Part shown: positions 1 through 6,273 of the stretch, one piece after another | How positions within the stretch are numbered: position 1 is the first letter of the stretch | How the letters are laid out: every line of letters starts with the position of its first letter | Source: an uncultured Eubacteriales bacterium | GTDB lineage: Bacteria; Bacillota; Clostridia; Lachnospirales; Lachnospiraceae | DNA: 9,517 bases | NCBI GenBank assembly: GCA_900321505.1 | Contig: ONWK01000324.1 | Location: forward strand, 1 to 9,517 | Direction: 5' to 3' | The notes under the pieces: generated by a model | The model's input: only the letters and a program-made list of their open reading frames with translations | Database searches by the model: none | What the model was told of the DNA's origin: nothing | Made by a program: the position numbers and the translations under genes

Positions 1-678
1 ATCGTTGGAAAGATCAACGCCTTCCTTCTTCTGGAACTCATCCAGCATATACTTTGTAACTGCATTATCGAAGTCGTCACCACCAAGGAGGTTGTTACCT
101 GCTGTCGCAAGAACCTCGATGACACCGTCACCGATCTCGATGATGGACACATCGAAGGTACCGCCGCCAAGGTCATAAACCATGATCTTCTGCTCTTTCT
201 CATTATCAAGACCATAAGAAAGTGCTGCAGCAGTAGGCTCGTTGATGATACGCTTAACATCAAGACCTGCGATCTTACCTGCGTTCTTTGTTGCCTGACG
301 CTGTGCATCCGTGAAGTATGCAGGAACAGTGATAACTGCTTCCGTAACCTTCTCACCGAGATATGCCTCGGCATCTGCTTTCAGCTTCTGAAGAGTCATT
401 GCGGAGATCTCCTCCGGAGAATACTTCTTTCCGTCAATCTCAACTTTATAATCAGAACCCATATGACGCTTGATGGATGAAATGGTCTTATCAGCGTTTG
501 TAACTGCCTGACGCTTAGCCGCATCACCGACAACACGCTCACCGGACTTAAGGAATGCAACAACTGAAGGTGTAGTACGTGAACCTTCCGCATTCGTGAT
601 AACTACCGGCTTACCGCCTTCCATAACTGCTACACAAGAGTTTGTAGTTCCAAGATCGATACCAATAATCTTTCCCAT
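1..678 (-). CDS. dnaK: Molecular chaperone DnaK (Hsp70), 5' part only
   Basis: The visible 226 codons encode the N-terminal part of the nucleotide-binding domain of Hsp70. This cytoplasmic ATPase binds unfolded peptides and works with GrpE and DnaJ. The start ATG (678-676) follows a strong AGGAGG ribosome binding site around 684-689. The translation begins MGKIIGIDLGTTNSC, the Hsp70 phosphate-1 motif (about residues 5-15). It continues through VITVPAYFTDAQRQAT (116-130), the NEPTAAALSYG segment (146-156), the phosphate-2 motif VYDLGGGTFDVS (167-178) and the LGGDDFD segment (198-204). The frame is open to the left edge, so the rest of the nucleotide-binding domain and the substrate-binding domain lie outside. 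It is the third gene of the hrcA-grpE-dnaK order, 110 bp after grpE, and is presumably transcribed from the CIRCE-controlled promoter upstream of hrcA. Identification is from motif recognition and is very secure. Confidence 0.98.
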   Translation of the reverse strand, partial: MGKIIGIDLGTTNSCVAVMEGGKPVVITNAEGSRTTPSVVAFLKSGERVVGDAAKRQAVTNADKTISSIKRHMGSDYKVEIDGKKYSPEEISAMTLQKLKADAEAYLGEKVTEAVITVPAYFTDAQRQATKNAGKIAGLDVKRIINEPTAAALSYGLDNEKEQKIMVYDLGGGTFDVSIIEIGDGVIEVLATAGNNLLGGDDFDNAVTKYMLDEFQKKEGVDLSND

Positions 679-788
679 TTTTTCTTCCTCCTGAAGATAT
701 ATTTGTCCATTTATTTTGTACTGTTATTTAAATCCCCGCCCTGTCCGGCAGCATATCCCGGAGCATCGCGGTCATCTGTTTCATTTTA
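679..788 (-). other. grpE-dnaK intergenic gap with possible 18-codon ORF
   Basis: This gap of about 110 bp separates grpE from dnaK. It contains the dnaK ribosome binding site and a small minus-strand frame at 784-728 that would encode MKQMTAMLRDMLPDRAGI and stop at TAA. The frame begins five bases after the grpE stop codon but has no ribosome binding site at normal spacing. Translation would therefore need reinitiation after grpE. A 5-bp stem (TCCGG 744-748 with CCGGA 758-762) is too weak to call a terminator. I see no internal promoter. The gap may simply be a leader or RNA-processing spacer. Confidence 0.3.
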
Positions 789-1454
789 TTAATTTGCGAC
801 CTTCACCATGCTGTGGCGAAGTACCGAATCCTTATACATGTAGCCTTTCTGCATCTCCTCAACGACTATATTCTCGCCCTGCTCCGCATCCTCTACATGG
901 ATGACCGCATTATGGTAATTCGGATCAAACTGCTTTCCGACCGGATCCATAGGCTTAACGCCTATCTTCTGCAGTGTATCCATAAGCTGCTTATAGATCA
1001 TCTCGATACCCTCTTCAAACGGCGTTCTTTCTTCATCCGTTACATGATCGAGTGCTCTTTCAAAGTTATCAATGATGGGGAGCAGCTTTTCCAGCGTATC
1101 GGAAGCGCCGTAATCAAACATCTTGGCGTTTTCCTTTTCATTTCTCGCCCTCATATTATCGAAGTCAGCCAGCAGTCTGGTATACTTCTCTTTGTTATTT
1201 TCTGCAAGTGCATGAGCCTCTTCCAGCTCTGCCATCATAGCCTTGGAACCTCTGCGGTTCTTCTTAGGCACCGGCTTCGGACGCTTTGCATCTGCATCTT
1301 CGGGATCTACGTCCTCTTCCTCATCGATGGATACCCGTGTACCGGCATCCACTCTGTTGGGATCGACGATCAGCTTCTGCTCTGCCGGAAGTGCTTCATT
1401 TTCCTTTTCTTCCTGCAGGCGCTTCAGCATAGCGTCTATACCTTTTCCTGCCAT
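789..1454 (-). CDS. grpE: Nucleotide exchange factor GrpE
   Basis: GrpE is the homodimeric cytoplasmic factor that releases ADP from DnaK and so drives the chaperone cycle. The product is 221 residues from the ATG at 1454-1452. An in-frame GTG at 1463 would add three residues, but GGAG with an 8-base spacer fits the ATG. Residues 1-70 are charged and probably disordered, with an acidic stretch near 44-55 and a basic stretch near 58-71. Residues 70-120 form the long dimerising helix (KEKYTRLLADFDNMRARNEKE). Residues 165-221 are the beta-wing that contacts DnaK, with the family signature FDPNYHNAVIHVED and MYKDSVLRHSMVKVAN at the end. The gene starts five bases after the hrcA stop, so the two are probably translationally coupled. 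Length is slightly above the usual 180-200 residues because of the N-terminal tail. Confidence 0.97.
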   Translation of the reverse strand: MAGKGIDAMLKRLQEEKENEALPAEQKLIVDPNRVDAGTRVSIDEEEDVDPEDADAKRPKPVPKKNRRGSKAMMAELEEAHALAENNKEKYTRLLADFDNMRARNEKENAKMFDYGASDTLEKLLPIIDNFERALDHVTDEERTPFEEGIEMIYKQLMDTLQKIGVKPMDPVGKQFDPNYHNAVIHVEDAEQGENIVVEEMQKGYMYKDSVLRHSMVKVAN

Positions 1455-1459
1455 GCTCG

Positions 1460-2500
1460 TCACTCCTTTTTCTCATTTTTTCTAAATATGGAATCCAGCT
1501 CATCTGTAAGATCCTTCAGCGTCTGGACCACTTTCTTGTAATCCATCCGCTTGGGTCCGATGATACCGATAGTCCCCTTTGCACCCTCCGGCAACTCATA
1601 AGTGGAGGTCACTATGGAGTAATCCTTCATATTCTGTACCGGTGCTTCCTCGCCGATATAGATCTGGATCCCGTCCTTGCCCTGCTCGCCGGATTTCATA
1701 CTCTCGTCGATCAGTGATTCCAGTCCGCTCTTATCCTCCAGAGTTTCCAGCAATGCCGTTGCCTTCTGCACATCTCCCAACTCCCCGTAACGAAGGATAT
1801 TCGAAGTGCCGCTGGTATAGATCTGCATTTCCTCAGCCTGATGCACCGCATCAACTATACCTTCGAATACATTCTCCAGTATATCCGCGTATTCACCGGC
1901 CTGCCGACGCATGGCCTGCATGAGCTCCAGATTGATCTCATTCAATGATGCCCCTGTAAGGAATGTGTTCAGCAGCAGATTCAGCTTCAGCACTTCCTCG
2001 TTACTGAGCGCCCTTTCAACATGGATAAGACGGTTCTTTGCCACATTGTCTCCGACCACTATCACGGCTACAAGGTCATTATCATCAACCTGGGACAGCT
2101 GGATGAACTTAACCTGACGGTTTCTGAGCTGCGGAGTCGTAACCATCGTCGCATACTGGGTATTGTACGCCAGCACCTTCGCAACCTGTTTTAACAGGCT
2201 TTCCAGTTTATCAACCCGTTCCAGCAACGCACCGCGTGTCTCCTCTTCTGCGCTTCTTTCCACATTCATGGAATCCACGTAGAAACGGTATCCCTTATCC
2301 GTGGGAATACGTCCTGCAGAAGTATGCGGCTGCACCAGATAACCCATTTCCTCGAGATCCGCCATCTCATTGCGTATCGTTGCGGAACTCAGGTTAAGAT
2401 CGGTAAACTTGGAAATGGTCCGGCTTCCCACCGGTTCACCCGTCTCCAGATAATTGGCTATGATCGCCTTGAGGATCTTTTCTTTCCGGTCATCGAGCAT
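1460..2500 (-). CDS. hrcA: Heat-inducible transcription repressor HrcA
   Basis: HrcA represses class I heat-shock operons by binding CIRCE, with its activity assisted by the GroEL chaperonin in studied Firmicutes. The product is 346 residues from ATG 2500, a normal length. The N-terminal winged helix (residues 1-75) shows the family signatures GEPVGSRTISK (21-31), LSSATIRNEMADLEEMGYL (37-55) and HTSAGRIPTDKGYRFYVD (59-76). The remainder matches the GAF-like and inserted dimerisation regions, with IGIIGPKRMDY near the C terminus. The frame extends upstream to a TTG at 2515 before an in-frame TGA. I prefer the ATG because GGAG lies nine bases before it and because most HrcA proteins start near this point. 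The gene is first in the operon, directly behind a CIRCE operator, so autoregulation is expected. The stop TGA (1462-1460) is five bases before the grpE start. Confidence 0.97.
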   Translation of the reverse strand: MLDDRKEKILKAIIANYLETGEPVGSRTISKFTDLNLSSATIRNEMADLEEMGYLVQPHTSAGRIPTDKGYRFYVDSMNVERSAEEETRGALLERVDKLESLLKQVAKVLAYNTQYATMVTTPQLRNRQVKFIQLSQVDDNDLVAVIVVGDNVAKNRLIHVERALSNEEVLKLNLLLNTFLTGASLNEINLELMQAMRRQAGEYADILENVFEGIVDAVHQAEEMQIYTSGTSNILRYGELGDVQKATALLETLEDKSGLESLIDESMKSGEQGKDGIQIYIGEEAPVQNMKDYSIVTSTYELPEGAKGTIGIIGPKRMDYKKVVQTLKDLTDELDSIFRKNEKKE

Positions 2501-2551
2501 TTCGGTCTGCTCCAAATTCCATCACCATCCTCATATCATATTTAGTTGTTG

Positions 2552-2578
2552 GTAGCACTCATGTCATCTGAGTGCTAA
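2552..2578 (-). promoter_or_regulatory. CIRCE operator (HrcA binding site)
   Basis: On the plus strand the sequence is GTAGCACTC, a 9-base spacer, then GAGTGCTAA. This matches the CIRCE consensus TTAGCACTC-N9-GAGTGCTAA at 17 of 18 arm positions. Only the outermost base of the arm nearer hrcA differs (G for T). It lies 51 bp upstream of the preferred hrcA start and immediately downstream of a promoter, so repressor would block initiation or early elongation. Being transcribed, it can also form a stem in the 5' leader, as known for CIRCE elements. Confidence 0.97.
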
Positions 2579-2589
2579 CCATCAGAATT

Positions 2590-2619
2590 AATCTATCACC
2601 TCGGGGCACTGTTTGTCAA
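2590..2619 (-). promoter_or_regulatory. SigA-type promoter of the hrcA-grpE-dnaK operon
   Basis: The minus strand carries a perfect TTGACA -35 box at 2619-2614 and TAGATT (4 of 6 to TATAAT) as -10 at 2595-2590, separated by 18 bp. Transcription would start near 2583, a few bases before the CIRCE operator. Upstream on the same strand are A-tracts centred near 2636 and 2646, one helical turn apart, which look like an UP element or a bent segment. The arrangement is the classical repressor-controlled housekeeping promoter of class I heat-shock genes. Start position is inferred. Confidence 0.85.
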
Positions 2620-2659
2620 GGAAAATGTAGGGATTTTTCGTGTTTTTTTCGCCATAACC

Positions 2660-2731
2660 ATAAGATCCTTCGCTAAGCTTATGATGACATGGAATAATGC
2701 GTGTCATACCTGCCACAGCGAAGGATCTTAT
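2660..2731. repeat. 72-bp palindromic element between hemW and hrcA
   Basis: Two perfect 15-bp arms, ATAAGATCCTTCGCT (2660-2674) and AGCGAAGGATCTTAT (2717-2731), enclose a 42-bp centre. That centre contains a second inverted pair, ATGACA (2684-2689) and TGTCAT (2702-2707), and an AAGCTT palindrome. There is no T-run at either end, so it is not a standard intrinsic terminator, although it could slow polymerase leaving hemW or protect the mRNA 3' end. The layout resembles a dispersed REP- or MITE-like element. The AGATCCTTCGC...GATGACA pattern recalls intergenic repeats common in Clostridia, but that is memory and not a search result. Confidence 0.7.
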
Positions 2732-2739
2732 AACCTTCA

Positions 2740-2804
2740 GTAACTATACAGCACCCACATCGATGGATACCAAGCATCCGAAGAACGGAGTGCTGAACAG
2801 CTGC
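2740..2804. repeat. 65-bp inverted-repeat element, related to the one at 6094
   Basis: One end, GTAACTATACAGCACCC (2740-2756), matches the left end of the larger element at 6094-6110 at 15 of 17 bases. The opposite end, CTGAACAGCTGC (2793-2804), is a degenerate inverted copy; CAGCAC (2749-2754) pairs perfectly with GTGCTG (2790-2795). The centre can form a TCCG/CGGA stem (2778-2788) and holds a CATCGATG palindrome. The element ends 10 bp after the hemW stop codon. It looks like a short, decayed relative of the 6094 element and may contribute to the 3' end of the hemW transcript. Confidence 0.6.
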
Positions 2805-2814
2805 AAAATTATAT

Positions 2815-4014
2815 CTACTTATCCAGCAGAAAATCCGAAAGAATTATATTGCTTACATCTATACCCGCATCTGTCAGCCATACATAATCATCATCAAAAT
2901 CCATAAAGCCGTCTGCCTCGTATCTGTTTATGACCGGCCCGTATACTGCGAACATATCCTTATTGAAACGTTCCCTGAACTCCCTGCGGTTTACTCCCCT
3001 GATCATCCTGAGCCCCAGGAACATATATTCCTCCATCCTGCGGTCCACATACATGGCAGTTACATCCTGTCTCAGATGCGCAACTACAGCTTCATAAAGC
3101 TCCAGCTTGTCAACCTCGGGAGTATTGTTTGCTGCAGCCTCCTGCATAAGCTCCAGATACTGCGACAGATCCCTGAGATTGGAAAACCTTTCTCCCTTGA
3201 AAAGAGAGGCTGCTCCCAGGCCCAGGCCTATATACTCTCCGCCGGTCCAGTACACCTTATTATGCATGCATTCATAACCGGGAAGCGCATAATTCGAGAA
3301 TTCATAACGCTCATAACCGTTGGTCCTGAGTATTTTCTTCGTCATTGCATACATTCTTCGGTCAGACTCCTCATCCGGCAGCATTCCCGTAAGTACGGGA
3401 TCCTCCGCCAAAGGTGTACCTTCTTCAACCTGAAGGGAATATGCTGAAATATGCTCCGGCCTGTATTCCATCACTCTTGTAAGGGTATCTACATAGGAAT
3501 GCATATCCTGACCGGGAATACCCGACATGACATCAACATTTATATTCCTGAATCCCGCTCTTCTGGCAGAAGTATATCCGGCAACAAACTGATCAAAGTT
3601 ATGAATACGCCCCAGAAGGCGCAGCATCTCATCATCGGCGCTCTGAAGCCCGATGGAAAGGCGGTTTATCCCATAGGACTGATATGCCAGAAGATCCGTA
3701 TATTTAAGAGTCCCCGGATTTGCCTCTATGGTGATCTCCGCAAATCTGTCCACGGAAAAGATCTGACGCACCGTACTGAGCAGCGCTTCTATCAGCGATT
3801 CATCCATAACGGACGGCGTTCCGCCCCCTATGAAGATGGACCGGACCACATACCTGTCTGCAAATGGCTTATACAGCATTATCTCCGTCCGCAGGGCATC
3901 CATGTATTGCAGCTGTGTGGCATACATCGTATCATCAAAAGACAGAAAATCGCAGTAAAGGCATTTCTGTACACAGAAGGGGATATGTATATATAGACTT
4001 ATATTTCGTTTCAT
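2815..4014 (-). CDS. hemW: Radical SAM heme chaperone HemW (HemN-like)
   Basis: The product is 399 residues, slightly longer than the usual 375-385. The radical SAM cluster motif CVQKCLYC places three cysteines at 14, 18 and 21. GGGTPS (63-68) is the SAM-binding glycine motif. The HNxxYW signature of HemW, seen as HNKVYW at 251-256, separates it from true oxygen-independent coproporphyrinogen oxidase HemN, as does the absence of the extra cysteine right after the cluster motif. A C-terminal helical domain begins near EEYMFLGLRMIRG (328-340). HemW binds heme and is implicated in delivering it to apoproteins such as respiratory enzymes; many databases still label it hemN. The ATG at 4014 has GAGG five bases upstream. 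It lies between lepA and hrcA, the conserved Firmicute order. The stop TAG is followed by palindromic repeats. Confidence 0.95.
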   Translation of the reverse strand: MKRNISLYIHIPFCVQKCLYCDFLSFDDTMYATQLQYMDALRTEIMLYKPFADRYVVRSIFIGGGTPSVMDESLIEALLSTVRQIFSVDRFAEITIEANPGTLKYTDLLAYQSYGINRLSIGLQSADDEMLRLLGRIHNFDQFVAGYTSARRAGFRNINVDVMSGIPGQDMHSYVDTLTRVMEYRPEHISAYSLQVEEGTPLAEDPVLTGMLPDEESDRRMYAMTKKILRTNGYERYEFSNYALPGYECMHNKVYWTGGEYIGLGLGAASLFKGERFSNLRDLSQYLELMQEAAANNTPEVDKLELYEAVVAHLRQDVTAMYVDRRMEEYMFLGLRMIRGVNRREFRERFNKDMFAVYGPVINRYEADGFMDFDDDYVWLTDAGIDVSNIILSDFLLDK

Positions 4015-4060
4015 TATTTCCTCTGTTTCTGTCCAAATTAGTCATCCTGAAGCAAATGAT

Positions 4061-4228
4061 ATGATGATAGGGTCAAAAGGTCCAAGCGACGCGCTTGCGC
4101 GGTCGCTTGAGACCATAACTCTCCCGCAGAACACGAACGGTGTAGTCATTTTGCGCAGCAAAATGACGGGAACCGTGAGTGTTCCCGCAGCACATTGCAC
4201 ACAGGGTGTGCGTGCTGCGGATCATCAT
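4061..4228. repeat. Cluster of three strong hairpins between lepA and hemW
   Basis: This noncoding stretch has three consecutive hairpins. The first (4079-4114) pairs GGTC, AAGCGAC and GCGC with their complements around a 2-base loop. The second (4129-4184) pairs GAACAC, ACGGT and GTCATTTTGC with GCAAAATGAC, ACCGT and GTGTTC around a 3-base GCA loop. The third (4185-4220) pairs CCGCAGCAC with GTGCTGCGG and GCACAC with GTGTGC. The set is bracketed by ATGATGAT (4061-4068) and its reverse complement ATCATCAT (4221-4228). Imperfect direct repeats lie just outside (GCAAATGAT 4052-4060, GCAAATAAT 4234-4242). It may be an inserted miniature element, an RNA processing site or a leader structure for hemW. 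No protein is supported here. Confidence 0.7.
4075..4114 (-). terminator. Possible weak intrinsic terminator after lepA
   Basis: Read on the minus strand, the hairpin nearest hemW (4114-4079) is a GC-rich stem of about 15 bp directly followed by TTTTG (4078-4074). Four U residues are fewer than a strong intrinsic terminator usually has. It could attenuate read-through from lepA into hemW, which starts 65 bp further on. The alternative is that it is only one part of the repeat cluster described at 4061-4228. Confidence 0.35.
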
Positions 4229-4253
4229 CTGGGGCAAATAATAATCTCAGCAC

Positions 4254-6068
4254 CTACTCTTCCTCCAGTTTCAGCACAGACATAAATGCCTTCTGCGGGA
4301 TCTCAACATTTCCGATCTGGCGCATGCGCTTCTTACCTTCCTTCTGCTTTTCCAGCAGCTTACGCTTACGGGTGATATCACCTCCGTAACACTTGGCAAG
4401 CACATCCTTACGCATGGCTTTTACAGTTTCTCTTGCAATAACCTTTCCGCCTACCGCAGCCTGGATCGGGATCTCGAAGAGATGTCTGGGGATTTCTTCC
4501 TTCAGCTTTTCGCACATCTTTCTGCCTCTCTCATATGCAGATCCCTTATATACGATAAATGACAGCGCATCCACCGATTCATGATTGATCAGTATATCCA
4601 GCTTCACAAGATCCGACCTGACATATCCCTTAAGCTCATAATCAAAGGACGCATATCCGCGGGATCTGGATTTCAGCGCATCAAAGAAGTCGTAAATGAT
4701 CTCATTAAGCGGAAGATCATATTTCAGTAGAACACGGGTCTCCTCCAGATATTCCATACTGATATAGTTGCCGCGGCGTTCCTGGCAGAGCTTCATTATT
4801 GCACCCGTGAATTCTGTGGTGACCATGATCTCTGCTGCAACGATTGGCTCTTCCATATAATCGATTTCGGATGGATCGGGAAGGTTGGAAGGATTGGTAA
4901 GCTCGATCATTTCACCGTTTGTCTTATATACTCTGTAGATTACGCCGGGAGCTGTAGTTACCAGATCCAGGTTGTACTCTCTCTCAAGACGTTCCTGGAT
5001 TACTTCCAGATGAAGCAGTCCCAGGAAACCGCAGCGGAAGCCAAAGCCCAAAGCTATGGAGGTCTCCGGTTCATAACGAAGAGCTGCATCATTTAACTGA
5101 AGCTTCTCAAGAGCATCCCGGAGCTCCGGATATTTAGCCCCGTCCGCGGGATACATACCGCAGAACACCATGGAACGGGCTTCTTTATATCCCGGAAGCG
5201 CCTCCTCACAGGGGCGGTCCGCATCTGTAACCGTATCACCCACAGCCGTTTCCTTAACATTCTTCAGACTGGCGGTGATATATCCCACCATTCCGGCAGA
5301 TATCTCATCCTGCGGGATAAACTGTCCGGCGCCGAATATCCCGACCTCAACAACATCAGCCTCTGCACCGGTCTCCATCATATGTATCCTCTGTCCTCTT
5401 GCCATAACGCCGTCAAAAACACGGCAGAAGATTATGACTCCCTTATATGAATCATAAAGACTGTCGAATATCAGTGCCTTAAAGGGTGCATCTATATTTC
5501 CGGAAGGGGCGGGAATCTTTGCAACAACATTTTCCAGCACCTCTTCTATACCTATCCCCTGTTTTGCGGAAATGAGCGGCGCATCCTGAGCCTCGATACC
5601 GATTATATCCTCTATCTCGTTCTTTACACGTTCAGGTTCTGCGGAGGGAAGGTCGATCTTATTGATGACCGGAAAAACCTCCAGATTATGATCTATGGCT
5701 AGATATACATTTGCAAGAGTCTGGGCCTCTATACCCTGTGCCGCATCCACGACAAGTATTGCGCCCTCGCATGCCGCAAGAGATCTGGACACCTCATAGT
5801 TAAAATCCACATGACCCGGAGTATCGATAAGGTTAAAGATATATTCCTCTCCGTCCTTTGCCTTGTAAATGATACGAACAGCCTGGGATTTTATGGTGAT
5901 CCCTCTTTCCCGTTCGATATCCATATTATCCAGTACCTGCTCCTGCATCTCACGCTGGGTGAGTGTACCTGTCTTTTCGATTATCCTGTCTGCCAGAGTC
6001 GACTTTCCGTGATCGATATGTGCGATTATGCAGAAGTTACGTATTTTTTTCTGATTTAAATGTTCCAT
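4254..6068 (-). CDS. lepA: Elongation factor 4 (LepA), ribosome-associated GTPase
   Basis: EF4 is a translational GTPase that binds ribosomes, promotes back-translocation in vitro and affects initiation and stress fitness in vivo. The product has 604 residues, the family norm. GTPase motifs are AHIDHGKST (16-24, P-loop), RGITI (55-59, switch I), DTPGHVDF (82-89), NKID (136-139) and SAK (167-169). EF-G-like domains follow. The LepA-specific C-terminal domain carries YGGDITRKRKLLEKQKEGKK, and the protein ends MSVLKLEEE. The ATG at 6068 has AAGGA about eight bases upstream. It is followed by hemW after a hairpin-rich gap of 239 bp and is preceded by the 6094-6271 element, so its own promoter is unclear. 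No unusual residues are seen in the motifs. Confidence 0.98.
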   Translation of the reverse strand: MEHLNQKKIRNFCIIAHIDHGKSTLADRIIEKTGTLTQREMQEQVLDNMDIERERGITIKSQAVRIIYKAKDGEEYIFNLIDTPGHVDFNYEVSRSLAACEGAILVVDAAQGIEAQTLANVYLAIDHNLEVFPVINKIDLPSAEPERVKNEIEDIIGIEAQDAPLISAKQGIGIEEVLENVVAKIPAPSGNIDAPFKALIFDSLYDSYKGVIIFCRVFDGVMARGQRIHMMETGAEADVVEVGIFGAGQFIPQDEISAGMVGYITASLKNVKETAVGDTVTDADRPCEEALPGYKEARSMVFCGMYPADGAKYPELRDALEKLQLNDAALRYEPETSIALGFGFRCGFLGLLHLEVIQERLEREYNLDLVTTAPGVIYRVYKTNGEMIELTNPSNLPDPSEIDYMEEPIVAAEIMVTTEFTGAIMKLCQERRGNYISMEYLEETRVLLKYDLPLNEIIYDFFDALKSRSRGYASFDYELKGYVRSDLVKLDILINHESVDALSFIVYKGSAYERGRKMCEKLKEEIPRHLFEIPIQAAVGGKVIARETVKAMRKDVLAKCYGGDITRKRKLLEKQKEGKKRMRQIGNVEIPQKAFMSVLKLEEE

Positions 6069-6093
6069 TCTATTTTCCTTTTTGTAATTATTC

Positions 6094-6271
6094 GTAACTA
6101 TTCAGTACCCTATGATTCCGGATCTCCGCATCCGGAGCGTTGGGTGCCAAATGGGTATTCGTGCAGGCACGACGCGCGCTTGGCGCCCTTATCGCGCACA
6201 TAAATACCAATCTGGAAAGCAAGCTTTCCATCTGTGATTTTTATTTTTTCCCAGGGGAGCTGAATAGTTAC
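6094..6271. mobile_element. 178-bp MITE-like palindromic element with 12-bp terminal inverted repeats
   Basis: The element starts GTAACTATTCAG (6094-6105) and ends CTGAATAGTTAC (6260-6271), perfect 12-bp inverted repeats. Just outside lie AATTATTC (6086-6093) and AATTATCC (6272-6279), 7 of 8 identical and possibly a target duplication. Inside are TCCGGAT/ATCCGGA (6117-6136), GGGTGCCAA/TTGGCGCCC (6142-6188) enclosing TCGTGC/GCACGA (6159-6172), and TGGAAAGC/GCTTTCCA (6213-6230). There is no credible ORF. It fills the gap between the kinase stop and the lepA ribosome binding site, so it is in the 5' leader of lepA if the two are cotranscribed. The left end also continues a tandem copy (GTAATTATTC then GTAACTATTC), which weakens the target-duplication reading. 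Miniature transposable element is inference; structured leader RNA is the alternative. Confidence 0.6.
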
Positions 6272-6273
6272 AA

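Noticed and set aside
813..1541. 242-residue plus-strand ORF
   Set aside because: It is antisense to grpE and the end of hrcA, composition is typical of a shadow frame, and no ribosome binding site or family similarity is seen.
2501..2515. TTG start for hrcA
   Set aside because: The upstream GAGG is too far from the TTG, while the ATG at 2500 has GGAG at nine bases and fits the family start; the TTG remains possible.
3451..3996. 181-residue plus-strand ORF
   Set aside because: It is antisense to hemW, whose radical SAM motifs are intact.
4061..4228. CRISPR-like repeats
   Set aside because: The units are inverted, of different sequence and length, with no regular direct repeats or spacers.
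4061..4285. Plus-strand ORF across the lepA-hemW gap
   Set aside because: It runs through three hairpins and into the end of lepA; the translation is low complexity and the palindromes explain the sequence better.
6213..6254. Plus-strand intrinsic terminator (TGGAAAGC hairpin then T-rich tract)
   Set aside because: The T-rich part begins about seven bases after the stem, and there is no plus-strand gene to terminate.
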